DNA from: Achromobacter animicus
GTDB taxonomy: Bacteria > Pseudomonadota > Gammaproteobacteria > Burkholderiales > Burkholderiaceae_B
DNA length: 64,000 nt
Direction of reading: 5' to 3'
Assembly (NCBI RefSeq): GCF_902859585.1
Contig: NZ_CADIJM010000001.1
Location: 124,001 to 188,000, forward strand
The translations under genes and the position numbers were made by a program. Below, piece by piece: positions 1 through 9,763 of this stretch. Position 1 is the first letter of the stretch. Each line of letters begins with the position of its first letter. The notes under the pieces are model-generated. The model worked only from the letters and a program-made list of their open reading frames with translations. It was not told the origin of the DNA and made no database searches.

Positions 1-2288
1 TCCAGATCGAGACCCGCACCCAGGTGCAGGTCTTGAACGACGGGCTGCTTGCCCTGGAAAAGAACCCCACGTCCGCGCCGCACCTTGAAGCCTGCATGCG
101 CGCCGCGCATTCGCTCAAGGGCGCGGCGCGCATCGTGGACCTGCATCCGGCGGTGCGCATCGCGCACGCCATGGAAGACTGCCTGGTGGCCGCGCAGGAA
201 GGCCGTCTGCTTTTGCAAGCCGCCGACATCGATGCCTTGCTGCTGGGCACCGACCTGCTGCAGCGTGTCGCAACGCCGGGCGTGGAACTGGACGCCGAGA
301 TCGGCGATCTGGTGGCGCGGCTGAGCAGCGCGCCCAATCTGCCCAACGCCTCCAAGGCGCCCAGCACGTCCGGCACGCCGCCGGCGCCGGGCCCGCGCGC
401 GGGGCGGCCGTCGGACTACCTGCCGCCCATCGTGCGGATCGAAGACGAGCCTGCCGCCGCCGCGCCGGCTGCCGCCGCAAAGCCGACCGCACCCGCCACC
501 CTGCCATCGCGCCGCAGTTCGGACGGCAGCGTGGGCGAGGGCGAGCGGGTGCTGCGCGTGACCGCCGACACGCTGAACCGCCTGCTGGGCTTGTCCAGCG
601 AGACCCTGGTCGAATCGCAATGGGTGGGGCCTTTCAGCACGGCCATGCTGCGGCTGCGGCGGATGCAGACGGGCGCGGCGCACGCGTTGGACGGCCTGCG
701 GGCCGTGCTGGCCGATCAGCAACTGGACGCGCGCGGCCAGGCCGCATTGGACGACGCCCAGCGCATCCTTGAACAATGCCAGCGTGAACTGACGCAGCGC
801 GCCAGCGAAGTCGACGAATTCGGCTGGCGCATGAATCATCTGACGCGGCGCCTTTATGACACCGCGCTCGCCTGCCGCATGCGGCCCTTTGGCGACGGCG
901 TGGGCGGCATGCCGCGCATGGTGCGCGATCTCGGCCGTTCGCTCGGCAAGCAGGTTCGCCTTGAAATCGAGGGCGAAAACACGCAGGTGGACCGGGACAT
1001 CCTCGAAAAGCTGGATGCGCCGCTCATGCACCTGCTGCGCAACGCCGTGGATCACGGCATCGAGGCGCCCGACGTCCGCGAACGCGCCGGCAAGCCGGCC
1101 GAGGGCCTGATCACGCTGTCGGCGCGCCATTCGGCGGGCATGCTGCTGGTCGAACTGGCCGACGACGGCACCGGCATTTCGCTGGACCACCTGCGTGAAG
1201 AAGTCGTCGAACGCAAGCTCACCAATGCCGAGACCGCGTCGCGCCTGAGCGAAGCCGAGCTGCTGGAATTCCTGTTCCTGTCGGGTTTCAGCACGCGTGA
1301 CGAGGTGACCGAGATATCCGGGCGCGGCGTGGGGCTGGACGTGGTCCAGACGATGGTGCGCCAGTTGCGCGGCGCAGTACGGGTCTACCAGCAGCAGGGG
1401 CGGGGCACGCGCTTTGTGCTGGAGATGCCGCTGTCGCTGTCGGTGGTGCGCAGTCTGCTGGTCGAGGTGCAGAACGAGATCTACGCGTTTCCGCTGGCGT
1501 ACGTCAGCCACGCGTTGCAAGTGGACGCCCAGGACATCGAGCAGCTCGAAGGCCAGCAGCATTTCCGGTTCCAGGACCGGCAGATCGGCCTGGTGTCGGC
1601 GCGCCAGATCCTGCGCGCCGGCGAGGCCGCGCCAGCCACGGATACCTTGTCCGTGGTGGTGGTGGGCGACCATGACCGGCTCTACGGCATTGCCGTGGAC
1701 CGCTACGTGGGCGAGCGCACGCTGGTCGTGCAGCCGCTGGATCCCCGCCTGGGCAAGGTGCAGGACGTGATGGCGGGATCGCTCATGGATGACGGCACGC
1801 CGCTCCTGATCCTGGACGTCGAGGACATGCTGGTGTCCGTCCAGAAGCTGATCGAGGGCGGGCGGCTGTCGCGGGTCGACAGCGGGTCGGGCGCGGCGGC
1901 CACGCGCCGCCGCAAGCGCGTGCTGGTGGTGGATGATTCATTGACGGTTCGCGAGCTTGAGCGCAAGCTCCTGTTGAACCGCGGCTTCGATGTGGCGGTC
2001 GCCGTGGACGGCATGGATGGCTGGAACATGCTCCGCAGCGAGGACTTCGATCTGATCGTGACCGACGTCGACATGCCGCGCATGGACGGTATCGAGCTGG
2101 TGTCGCGGATCAAGGCGGATCCCAGGCTGCAGACCCTGCCCGTCATGGTGGTGTCGTACAAGGACCGGGAAGAGGACAGGCAGCGCGGGCTGGATGCCGG
2201 CGCGGACTACTATCTGGCCAAGGGCAGCTTCCATGATGATGCGCTGCTCGACGCCGTTGAAGACCTCATCGGGAAGGCACGGACGTGA
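1..2288 (+). CDS. wspE: Hybrid chemotaxis-type histidine kinase/response regulator WspE, 5' truncated by window edge
   Basis: CheA-type kinase of a Wsp surface-sensing pathway that phosphorylates the downstream WspR and WspF. The reading frame is open to base 3, so the true start lies upstream. An HPt domain comes first, with phospho-acceptor His at 108-110 in AAHSLKGAARI. Then come an HK dimerisation/ATPase core (LRNAVDHGIE near 1036, DDGTGIS near 1160, GRGVGLDVV near 1322), a CheW-like domain (about 1420-1830) and a C-terminal receiver (VLVVDDS near 1920, acceptor Asp at 2064-2066). A proline/alanine-rich linker separates HPt from kinase (about 340-520). The stop overlaps the next start by 4 bp (GTGA), indicating translational coupling. 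The HPt-kinase-CheW-REC order followed by CheB and a GGDEF regulator is the Wsp arrangement. Function is by homology. Confidence 0.9.
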   Translation, partial: QIETRTQVQVLNDGLLALEKNPTSAPHLEACMRAAHSLKGAARIVDLHPAVRIAHAMEDCLVAAQEGRLLLQAADIDALLLGTDLLQRVATPGVELDAEIGDLVARLSSAPNLPNASKAPSTSGTPPAPGPRAGRPSDYLPPIVRIEDEPAAAAPAAAAKPTAPATLPSRRSSDGSVGEGERVLRVTADTLNRLLGLSSETLVESQWVGPFSTAMLRLRRMQTGAAHALDGLRAVLADQQLDARGQAALDDAQRILEQCQRELTQRASEVDEFGWRMNHLTRRLYDTALACRMRPFGDGVGGMPRMVRDLGRSLGKQVRLEIEGENTQVDRDILEKLDAPLMHLLRNAVDHGIEAPDVRERAGKPAEGLITLSARHSAGMLLVELADDGTGISLDHLREEVVERKLTNAETASRLSEAELLEFLFLSGFSTRDEVTEISGRGVGLDVVQTMVRQLRGAVRVYQQQGRGTRFVLEMPLSLSVVRSLLVEVQNEIYAFPLAYVSHALQVDAQDIEQLEGQQHFRFQDRQIGLVSARQILRAGEAAPATDTLSVVVVGDHDRLYGIAVDRYVGERTLVVQPLDPRLGKVQDVMAGSLMDDGTPLLILDVEDMLVSVQKLIEGGRLSRVDSGSGAAATRRRKRVLVVDDSLTVRELERKLLLNRGFDVAVAVDGMDGWNMLRSEDFDLIVTDVDMPRMDGIELVSRIKADPRLQTLPVMVVSYKDREEDRQRGLDAGADYYLAKGSFHDDALLDAVEDLIGKART

Positions 2289-3295
2289 GAATCGGGATCG
2301 TCAACGATATGCCCCTCGCCGTCGAAGTCCTGCGGCGAGTCATTACATTGGAACCCGGCCTGGAGGTCGCCTGGACGGCGTCCGACGGTCTGGAGGCCGT
2401 CCAGCAATGCGCCCGCGACCGTCCCGATGTCGTGCTGATGGATCTCATCATGCCCGTCATGGATGGCGTCGAGGCCACGCGCCGCATCATGGCCGAAACC
2501 CCCTGCGCAATCGTTGTGGTCACCTCCGACGTGGCGGGCCACACGTCGCGCGTTTTTGACGCCATGGGTCACGGGGCGTTGGATGCGGTGGACACGCCGG
2601 TGGTCGGCGCCGCCGACATGCGCACCGCGGCGGCCCCGCTGTTGCGCAAGATCCGCAACATCGGCTGGCTGATCGGCCGTTACGGCAATCGTGCCGCATT
2701 GACGCCGGTCAGCAAGCCTGCGGCGCCCGCCAGCACGCGCCGGCTGCTCGCGGTGGGCGCGTCGGCCGGCGGCCCGGCGACACTGGCCCAACTGTTGCGC
2801 GACATTCCCCTGGATTTTCCGGCCGGCATCGTGCTGGTGCAGCACGTGGACGCGTCGTTTGCGGCGGGCATGGCGGACTGGCTCAATGACCAGGTGCCGC
2901 TGCCGGTCAGGCTGGCGCGCGAAGGCGAACGGCCGTTGCCCGGCCAGATCCTGCTGGCGGGCACGGATGACCATCTGACGTTGCTGGAGGATGGTACCCT
3001 CCGGTACACGGATTGCCCGCGCGAAAGCCTGTATCGGCCCTCCATCGATGTCTTCTTTCATAGCGTCGCGCAGCACTGGCGCGGCGTCGCGGTCGGCGTG
3101 CTGCTGACCGGCATGGGCCAGGACGGCGCGCGCGGCCTGAAGGCGCTGCGCGAGCGCGGATGCCTGACCATCGCACAAGACCAGGCCACCAGCGCGGTCT
3201 ATGGCATGCCGAAGGCGGCCGCGGCCATGCAGGCCGCGGTGGAAATCCGGCCGCTCGAACAAATCGCGTCCCGCGTCATTCAGGCTTTCGCCTGA
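2285..3295 (+). CDS. wspF: WspF-type protein-glutamate methylesterase (CheB-like)
   Basis: 336 aa. An N-terminal receiver domain (acceptor Asp53 in LMDLIMP) is joined to a CheB methylesterase domain from about residue 150. The catalytic triad is visible as Ser160 (GASAGGP), His187 (LVQHVD) and Asp280 (TGMGQDGA). In Wsp systems this enzyme demethylates the WspA receptor and resets signalling, and its loss locks the pathway on and drives wrinkly, c-di-GMP-rich colonies. The GTG start overlaps the wspE stop, and the position between kinase and GGDEF regulator is diagnostic. All catalytic residues are intact, so the pathway is predicted to be adaptable here. Confidence 0.9.
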   Translation: MRIGIVNDMPLAVEVLRRVITLEPGLEVAWTASDGLEAVQQCARDRPDVVLMDLIMPVMDGVEATRRIMAETPCAIVVVTSDVAGHTSRVFDAMGHGALDAVDTPVVGAADMRTAAAPLLRKIRNIGWLIGRYGNRAALTPVSKPAAPASTRRLLAVGASAGGPATLAQLLRDIPLDFPAGIVLVQHVDASFAAGMADWLNDQVPLPVRLAREGERPLPGQILLAGTDDHLTLLEDGTLRYTDCPRESLYRPSIDVFFHSVAQHWRGVAVGVLLTGMGQDGARGLKALRERGCLTIAQDQATSAVYGMPKAAAAMQAAVEIRPLEQIASRVIQAFA

Positions 3296-3328
3296 GCCGC
3301 GGCACATCGTTAGCATCAAGGACTCACT

Positions 3329-4342
3329 ATGCTCCCATCCCCCGACGACACGGTCTCCGCGGATCTCAATTCGCATGGGGCGATGGTGTTGCTCGTCGAC
3401 GACCAGGTCATGGTTGGAGAAGCGATCCGGCGCGCGCTCGTGCCCGAGGGCAACATCGATTTTCACTATTGCTCGGACCCTTACAAGGCCTTGAGCGTGG
3501 CGATCCAGACCCGGCCCACGGTCATCTTGCAGGATCTGGTGCTGCCCGGCGTGGACGGCCTGAGCCTGGTGCGCGAATACCGCGCCCATCCCGTCACGCG
3601 CGACATCCCCATCATCGTGTTGTCCACCAAGGAAGATCCCGCCATCAAGAGCGCGGCCTTCGCGACAGGCGCCAACGATTACCTGGTCAAGCTGCCGGAC
3701 TCCATCGAGCTGATCGCGCGCATCCGCTACCACTCGCGTTCGTACATGGCGCTGGTGCAGCGCGACGAAGCCTATCAGGCGCTGCGCCAGAGCCAGCAGC
3801 AACTGCTGGAAAGCAATATGGAGCTGCGCCGGCTGACCAATTCGGACGGCCTGACCGGCCTGGGCAATCGTCGCTATTTCGATGAATACCTGAATGCCGA
3901 ATGGCAGCGCGCGGGACGGGACAGCCGCGAGATCAGCATGCTGATGATCGACGTGGACCACTTCAAGTCCTACAACGACACCTATGGCCACATCGCGGGC
4001 GACGAAGCGCTCAAGCGCGTGGCCAACACCATCTTCGCCAGTTGCGACCGTTCCACCGACCTGGCGGCGCGTTTTGGCGGCGAGGAGTTTGCGCTGGTGC
4101 TGCCGGGCACGCCGGGCGGCAGCGCGCGGCTGGCGGCCGAAAAGCTGCGCCGCGCCGTGGAAGCCATGCAGATTCCCCAGCGCGACGCGGGCTTTGGCCC
4201 GTGGCTGACTGTCAGCATCGGGCTGGCGACGGCGGTGCCGCAAGAGGGGCAGCCGTGCACCGAACTGATCCAGGCCGCGGACCGGGGCCTGTATGAAGCA
4301 AAGCGGCAGGGGCGCAACCGGGTGGTGCCCGGACAGCTCTGA
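3329..4342 (+). CDS. wspR: WspR-type response regulator diguanylate cyclase
   Basis: 337 aa cytoplasmic enzyme that makes cyclic di-GMP when phosphorylated by WspE. The receiver domain has Asp69 (ILQDL) and Lys121. A helical linker at about 140-170 leads into the GGDEF domain. The active-site loop is GGEEF at 250-254, and an RxxD inhibitory site (RSTD, 241-244) lies five residues before it, so product feedback inhibition is expected. Residue spacing closely matches Pseudomonas WspR. An AAGGA-like ribosome site lies just before the ATG. It is the last gene of the operon and is followed by a hairpin. Confidence 0.92.
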   Translation: MLPSPDDTVSADLNSHGAMVLLVDDQVMVGEAIRRALVPEGNIDFHYCSDPYKALSVAIQTRPTVILQDLVLPGVDGLSLVREYRAHPVTRDIPIIVLSTKEDPAIKSAAFATGANDYLVKLPDSIELIARIRYHSRSYMALVQRDEAYQALRQSQQQLLESNMELRRLTNSDGLTGLGNRRYFDEYLNAEWQRAGRDSREISMLMIDVDHFKSYNDTYGHIAGDEALKRVANTIFASCDRSTDLAARFGGEEFALVLPGTPGGSARLAAEKLRRAVEAMQIPQRDAGFGPWLTVSIGLATAVPQEGQPCTELIQAADRGLYEAKRQGRNRVVPGQL

Positions 4343-4353
4343 TGCGCGTGCCT

Positions 4354-4383
4354 GCCGCCCCGTTTGCTAGCGGGGTTGGCGGC
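4354..4383. terminator. Putative bidirectional terminator between wspR and the ABC permease gene
   Basis: GC-rich inverted repeat: CCCCG at 4358-4362 pairs with CGGGG at 4371-4375, and outer GCCG pairs with CGGC across a small bulge. It lies between two convergent genes and its loop contains the permease stop codon. No long T-run follows on either strand, so intrinsic termination is plausible rather than certain. Confidence 0.35.
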
Positions 4384-6022
4384 GGCTGATGCCGGAAGCG
4401 CCCAGCATCAGCAACAGGCTGACGGCAACGGCCACCGTGGCCATCGCCATGCCTTCTCCCACTGATCCCTGCTCGAACTGCCGCCACACGAAGATCGACA
4501 CGGTCTGCACGCCGGCCGGCGCCAGCAGCAGCGACGTCACCAATTCCCGGGACGCCACCGCAAACACCATCAGCATCGACGCCGCCAGCCCGGGCAACAC
4601 CAGCGGCAGGACGATGCGCCGCAGCGCGCGCGCTGCGCTGGCGCCATGGACCCGCGCCGCCGCTTCCAGGTTGGCGCCGATCTGCGCCAGGGCCGCGCCG
4701 ACATACCGCACCGGGTAGGGCAGAAGCAGGCAGGTGTACGACAGCAGCAGGATGGCCCAGGTGCCGTAGGGCGTGGCCGGCCAGAACGGCTGGTTCCACG
4801 CCAGGATCAGGCCGACGCCGACCACCACGCCGGGCAACGCCGCAGGCAACAAAGCCAACGCGTCGATCAGCGCGGCCCCGCGTACGTGCCGCCCCGCGAT
4901 GCACCACGCCGCCAGCAGGCCGACCGCGCCCGCCAGCAAGGCGGTCCCGCTTGCCAGCGACAGGCTGGTCGACAAGGCTACCCAGGCGTCGCCACGCGCA
5001 TCGAACAGCGCGGCAAAATTGGCCAGCGTCAGATTGCCGGCCGCGAGGCCGCCCGACACGTTGCGCGTCAGCGCGGCAGCCAGCATCGAGGCCAGGGGCG
5101 CCGCCACCGCAATCAACGCCACCGTGGCAAAACCCAGCAGCACGGGGGCGCGCCATGGGCCGAGTTCAACGCGCGCCAGCGGCGCAGGCTTGCCCGTCGT
5201 GGTTTCGAAACCCCGGCCCGCCAGCGCGGCGCGTTGGACGGCGTAGGCGGTCAGGGCCAGCGCCACCAGCACCAGCGACAGCAGCGATGCGCCGGGCAGG
5301 TCGATGGGCCAGTCGGCGAGCCGGCGTTCGATGGCGGTGGTCAGCACGGCAACGCCGGATTGCGAGCCCAGCGCCGCGGGTACGCCGTACTCCTCGATGG
5401 CGAGCGTGAACGCAAGCAGCAGGCTGGCGGCAATGGCAGGCAGCGCCAGCGGCAGCGTGACGCGCACGAAGGCGCGCCATGGACCCGCGCCGAATACGCG
5501 TGCCACGTCCGCCATCCGCGCGCCGGTGGCGGCCATGCTGCGCGAGACGGCGAAGTACACGACGGGAAAGATCGCCAGGCCCATCGCCAACGTCACGCCG
5601 GCCGGCGAAAACAGCAGCGGGCCAAGATTGAAGCCCGTCAGCTGTTCCAGATAGCCGCGCGGCTGCAATGCCATCGTCCACGACAACGCGGCGATGTACG
5701 GCGGAAGCAGAAAGGGAACCAGGAACAGCAGGTCCCACATCCGCGCCAGCGGCACGCGGAAAAGCCCGCGCAGGGCACCAAGCGGAATGCCGATGGCCGC
5801 GCTGACCGCCGCCACGCCAAGGCCCAGTTTCAGCGTGCCGCCGATCAGGCTGAGCGTGCCGGGACTGCCCAGCGTCGCAGGCCAGGCGCCGAACGGATCG
5901 CGTAGCGAACCTTCGCCCAGATGGGGAAAGACGGCTTGCAGCGCCACGAACGCCATGGGCAAGGCGACGAGCACCGCCAGGGCGGCCAGGGTGGCGGCCG
6001 CCAGGAGATAGATGCTTTTCAT
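4367..6022 (-). CDS. ABC transporter permease, fused two-domain (FbpB/ThiP-type)
   Basis: 551 aa inner-membrane permease with about 12 hydrophobic segments arranged as two homologous halves, typical of ferric-ion, thiamine or putrescine-like importers. Both halves carry the EAA-type cytoplasmic loop, seen as GAxxxRAFVRVTLPLALP near residue 185 and GASAARALRRIVLPLVLP near residue 460. The start ATG is at 6020-6022. It is the last gene of a porin-ATPase-binding protein-permease unit. Substrate cannot be read from the sequence; the pairing with an Fbp-like binding protein suggests iron or another small cation or organic ion. Confidence 0.85.
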   Translation of the reverse strand: MKSIYLLAAATLAALAVLVALPMAFVALQAVFPHLGEGSLRDPFGAWPATLGSPGTLSLIGGTLKLGLGVAAVSAAIGIPLGALRGLFRVPLARMWDLLFLVPFLLPPYIAALSWTMALQPRGYLEQLTGFNLGPLLFSPAGVTLAMGLAIFPVVYFAVSRSMAATGARMADVARVFGAGPWRAFVRVTLPLALPAIAASLLLAFTLAIEEYGVPAALGSQSGVAVLTTAIERRLADWPIDLPGASLLSLVLVALALTAYAVQRAALAGRGFETTTGKPAPLARVELGPWRAPVLLGFATVALIAVAAPLASMLAAALTRNVSGGLAAGNLTLANFAALFDARGDAWVALSTSLSLASGTALLAGAVGLLAAWCIAGRHVRGAALIDALALLPAALPGVVVGVGLILAWNQPFWPATPYGTWAILLLSYTCLLLPYPVRYVGAALAQIGANLEAAARVHGASAARALRRIVLPLVLPGLAASMLMVFAVASRELVTSLLLAPAGVQTVSIFVWRQFEQGSVGEGMAMATVAVAVSLLLMLGASGISRRQPR

Positions 6023-6062
6023 GGAGGGGATCGGATGCCGGGCAGGCCGGCATCCCGGCCTG

Positions 6063-7040
6063 TCAGTGTTGGCCGAAGATCCGGCCGAAGCGGGTCAGCA
6101 CCTCGGCCCGGCTGGCGCCGGATTCGGTGGCGGTGTCGGGCAGCAGGGCCAGATCCTTGAACACCGGCCGCTTGGCCGCCACGTCCTGACGCGCGGGCAT
6201 CAGCCAGGCGTCCGCCACGGCGCGCTGGCCTTCTTCGGACAGCACGTAATCCACGAACTTGCGCGCCTCGTCTGCCTGGCGCGCGGTCTTCAGGATCATC
6301 ATCGGACGCGGGGCGATGGCGGTGCCGCTGGACGGGAAGATGACCTTCACCGACTCGCCCTTGGCGACGCTGGCATACGACACGTAATCCACCGCGCCGA
6401 ACACCGCCGCCTTGGCGCCTTGCAGCACTGGCGTCAACGCCTGGGCGTTGGGGCCGGAGATCGTCATGCCGTTGTCGCGCAGCGTTTCGAACAGCTTCCA
6501 CGCGGCCTCGCCCTGGGCGTTTTGCAGACCCAGCAGCAGGTCGAGCGACGCGCCTGACAGGGCCGGATCCGGCATGGTGACCAACTGCTTGAATTGGGGG
6601 GCGGTCAGATCTGACCAGTCGCGCGGTTCGGGCGTGCCGCTCTTCGTGTTCCAGACGATGCCCAGCGCCGAGATGCCTTGCGCGACATAGGTGGGCGCCT
6701 TGAAGCGCGCAGGCACCTGCGCGGCGTTCGGGCTTTCGTAGGCCATCAGCCAGCCGCGCTGGTCCAGGTCCTGGGCGGTGTCCCACGAGGCCGAGATCAG
6801 CACGTCGGCGCGCGGGTTGGCCGCTTCGGCCTCCAGGCGCGCCATGACCTTGCCCGTGGTGGCCTGGAACACGTCCACCTTGATGCCGGTCTTGTCCTGG
6901 AAGCCGGCTGCCAGTTGCTTGATGAGGCCGCCCGGTCCGGCGGTGTAGACGGTCAGCGCCTTGGCCTGGCCCGAGGCCAATCCGATAGAAAGCGTCATGA
7001 AGAGCGTTGCGAGTAGTTGGGAAGAAGGTGCGAGTGACAT
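6063..7040 (-). CDS. Periplasmic substrate-binding protein, Fbp/SBP_bac_6-like
   Basis: 325 aa with an N-terminal Sec signal (hydrophobic stretch 8-28, cleavage near AKA-LTVYTAG). The mature start LTVYTAGPGG, the ATTGKVMARLEAE motif and the C-terminal FVDYVLSEEGQ are typical of ferric-iron-binding-like proteins that feed two-domain permeases. The gene sits between its ATPase (start codon directly abutting that stop) and permease (40 bp gap). A Tyr-containing stretch (DYVSYASVAKGE, about 240) lies where metal-ligand tyrosines often sit, but the ligand cannot be fixed. Phosphonate or polyamine-like substrates are alternatives. Confidence 0.8.
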   Translation of the reverse strand: MSLAPSSQLLATLFMTLSIGLASGQAKALTVYTAGPGGLIKQLAAGFQDKTGIKVDVFQATTGKVMARLEAEAANPRADVLISASWDTAQDLDQRGWLMAYESPNAAQVPARFKAPTYVAQGISALGIVWNTKSGTPEPRDWSDLTAPQFKQLVTMPDPALSGASLDLLLGLQNAQGEAAWKLFETLRDNGMTISGPNAQALTPVLQGAKAAVFGAVDYVSYASVAKGESVKVIFPSSGTAIAPRPMMILKTARQADEARKFVDYVLSEEGQRAVADAWLMPARQDVAAKRPVFKDLALLPDTATESGASRAEVLTRFGRIFGQH

Positions 7041-7747
<707 letters not shown>

Positions 7748-7751
<4 letters not shown>

Positions 7752-8866
7752 AACCGATGCCGCATGCCGAGGTTCAGGCCGAACTGGTTCTTGCCCGGTT
7801 CGACGTTGGCGCCATACTTGCCGCCGACCACGCTCAAGGACGATTTGTCGTCGTTGATGGCGTAAGCCGCCACCGCGTACAGCGTGGTGCGCTTGGACAG
7901 ATCGTATTCATTGCCGAGCACGATCATGGTCGACTTCTGGCCCGTGCCGGCGGCCTGTACGGCGGGGCAGGCGGCATTGTTCATGTCGTCGCACACCGAG
8001 TCGTTCAGGTGGTAGACGGCAGCCGACAGGCGCATGTTGCCCTGCGGCTTGTAGCTGGCGCCCAGCCACGTCATGTTGTTCTTGTAGCTGCGCTGCGTCA
8101 GCTTCTGGTCCAGCCAGCGGTAGCCGGCGTAGACCTTGACGTCCTCGAAGTCGTACGACACGCCCGCGACCACGCGGTCTTCGCGGTTGCCGCTGTTGGC
8201 GCCCGTCTTGGGCTTGTCAGCGTTCTTCGAGTGATACAGCACCGCGGCGTCCAGACCGCCCGACTTGTAGCGCAGACCGCCGCCCACCATGCGTCCGAGC
8301 TTGCTGTCATCGAACGACTGTTCGTTGTTCCAGCCGAAGCTGTAGTAGCCGCCGACGGACAAGGCCCCCAGCTTGCCGACATACATGACGGCGTTGTCGG
8401 TACGGTCCGAGAACGCGGCGTCAGGCCGCTTGATCGAGAAGTTGGCGTTGTCGAACGGGTTGTACTTGCTCATCCATTCGATCATCAGCGTGTTGTGGCG
8501 CCCCAGCGTCAGGCGGCCCCACGTGTTGCTGGAAAAGCCCACGTAGGCCTGGCGCCCGAACAGCCGTCCGCCTTGCAGCGTGGTGCCGTTGCTGGAGTCA
8601 AAGCCGTTTTCAAGCACGAAGATGGCGGAAACGCCGTCGCCCAGGTCCTCGGAACCCTTCAGACCCCAACGCGAACCGTTCAGGTTGCCTGCGCTCATGC
8701 CCGTCTTGCTGTTGCCGTCGGGACCGTTGCTGAGGTACTGCAGGCCGGTGTCGATCAGGCCATAAAGCTGGACCGAGGTGGCGGTGGCGGCGAGCGCGGC
8801 GGGCGCTGCCAGGGAGAAAGCGGACAGGCAGGCGCCAGCCGCCGCAATGCGGAGTGTCGATTTCAA
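7748..8866 (-). CDS. Outer-membrane porin, Burkholderiales general-porin family
   Basis: 372 aa beta-barrel protein. It has a signal peptide (about 1-26, ending in ALAA), the family-typical [17 protein letters not shown] start of the first strand, repeated amphipathic strands and a C-terminal phenylalanine (RHRF), which serves as the outer-membrane insertion signal. In-frame analysis places the start at TTG (8864-8866) behind an AGAGGA site. Translational overlap with the ATPase gene makes this the first gene of the transport operon, an unusual but logical outer-to-inner-membrane import set. Substrate unknown. Confidence 0.85.
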
Positions 8867-8912
8867 AATGAAAGTCCTCTTTGGGATTCAATCGGAGCCG
8901 ACACTCTAGGGG

Positions 8913-8926
8913 CGTGTTGCTACACG
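8913..8926. promoter_or_regulatory. Small dyad upstream of porin, possible GntR/FadR-type operator
   Basis: CGTGT-TGCT-ACACG, a perfect 5-bp-arm dyad about 47 bp upstream of the porin start, in the 140-bp gap between porin and the GntR gene. FCD-type GntR proteins often bind TGT-N4-ACA-like dyads, and the neighbouring GntR is a natural candidate. Short and therefore weak evidence. Confidence 0.25.
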
Positions 8927-9006
8927 TCGATGACACTGCCCCCCATGCATTGCCACTGCCTTGCGGGCGAGCCGCGGCAAATGGCCTTCGATAGTCCCGC
9001 CGCAGG

Positions 9007-9666
9007 CTACCCGCCCGTCTTGCCGTCCTTGCGATGCGACCGGAACAGAAGATGGGTCGTCGCCAGATGAAAGCGCACCGCGATCTCGGCGCATTCGGGA
9101 TCGCGCGCGCGGATGGCGGCGATGATCTGGCGATGGTGTTCTACGCTGCGCAGCATGTCGTCGCGGCCGTAGAAGTAGAACGAGCCGATGATGATCGGCA
9201 TGTCCAGCAGGTTTTCGACCAGGGACCGCACCCGCGCGGACTGCGCGGCGTTGAGCAGGGCGTGGTGGAACAGGTTGTTGTAGTGCTGGACCTGGGCGAC
9301 GTGGTCGGGCGCGCCGGAGTTGACGGCGTCCAGCATGCACTGGTTGATGCGGTCCAGTTCGTCGATCTGTTCGGGCGTGGCGCGCTCGGCGGCGGCCTTG
9401 GCGGAATAGGGTTCGAGCAGCATGCGCAGCTCGAAGGCCTCGTCGATGTCGCGGTCTTGCCAGCCCAGCACGACCGCGCCGCGCCGGCCTTCACGGGTAA
9501 CCAGGCCGTCCGCGATCAGGCGTTCGATCGCGTTGCGCACGGGCGTGCGGCTGACCGAGAGCTGCGCGGCGATGTGCTCCTCGCGCAGCGGCTCGCCGGG
9601 CAGGAACGAGCCGGCCATCAGGCGGCGGCGCAACTCTCCGTATACGTAATCACTGGCGCTCGACAT
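9007..9666 (-). CDS. GntR-family transcriptional regulator (FadR/FCD subfamily)
   Basis: 219 aa. The N-terminal winged helix (residues 1-70) shows the GntR signature GEPLREEHIAAQLSVSRTPV. The C-terminal all-helical FCD ligand domain (about 80-210) carries the metal or acid-binding pattern, including H-rich HHALLNA and HLATTHLL. Such proteins repress or activate small-acid catabolic operons. It lies at the 3' end of the 2-hydroxyacid dehydrogenase cluster (97 bp gap) and upstream of the porin gene, so either may be its target. Effector unknown. Confidence 0.88.
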   Translation of the reverse strand: MSSASDYVYGELRRRLMAGSFLPGEPLREEHIAAQLSVSRTPVRNAIERLIADGLVTREGRRGAVVLGWQDRDIDEAFELRMLLEPYSAKAAAERATPEQIDELDRINQCMLDAVNSGAPDHVAQVQHYNNLFHHALLNAAQSARVRSLVENLLDMPIIIGSFYFYGRDDMLRSVEHHRQIIAAIRARDPECAEIAVRFHLATTHLLFRSHRKDGKTGG

Positions 9667-9763
9667 GACGCGGATTGGCTCTTCTCGGATGTGGAAGCTG
9701 GGACTATAACAACGGCGCGCGCGGCCATGGGCGCCGAGGCTTTGGCCGCCGCGCGAGCGGGTT

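Noticed and set aside
2210-4243. 677-codon open frame on the minus strand across wspF and wspR
   Set aside because: It is antisense to two genes with intact catalytic motifs and shows no recognisable domain. Long antisense frames are expected at this GC content.
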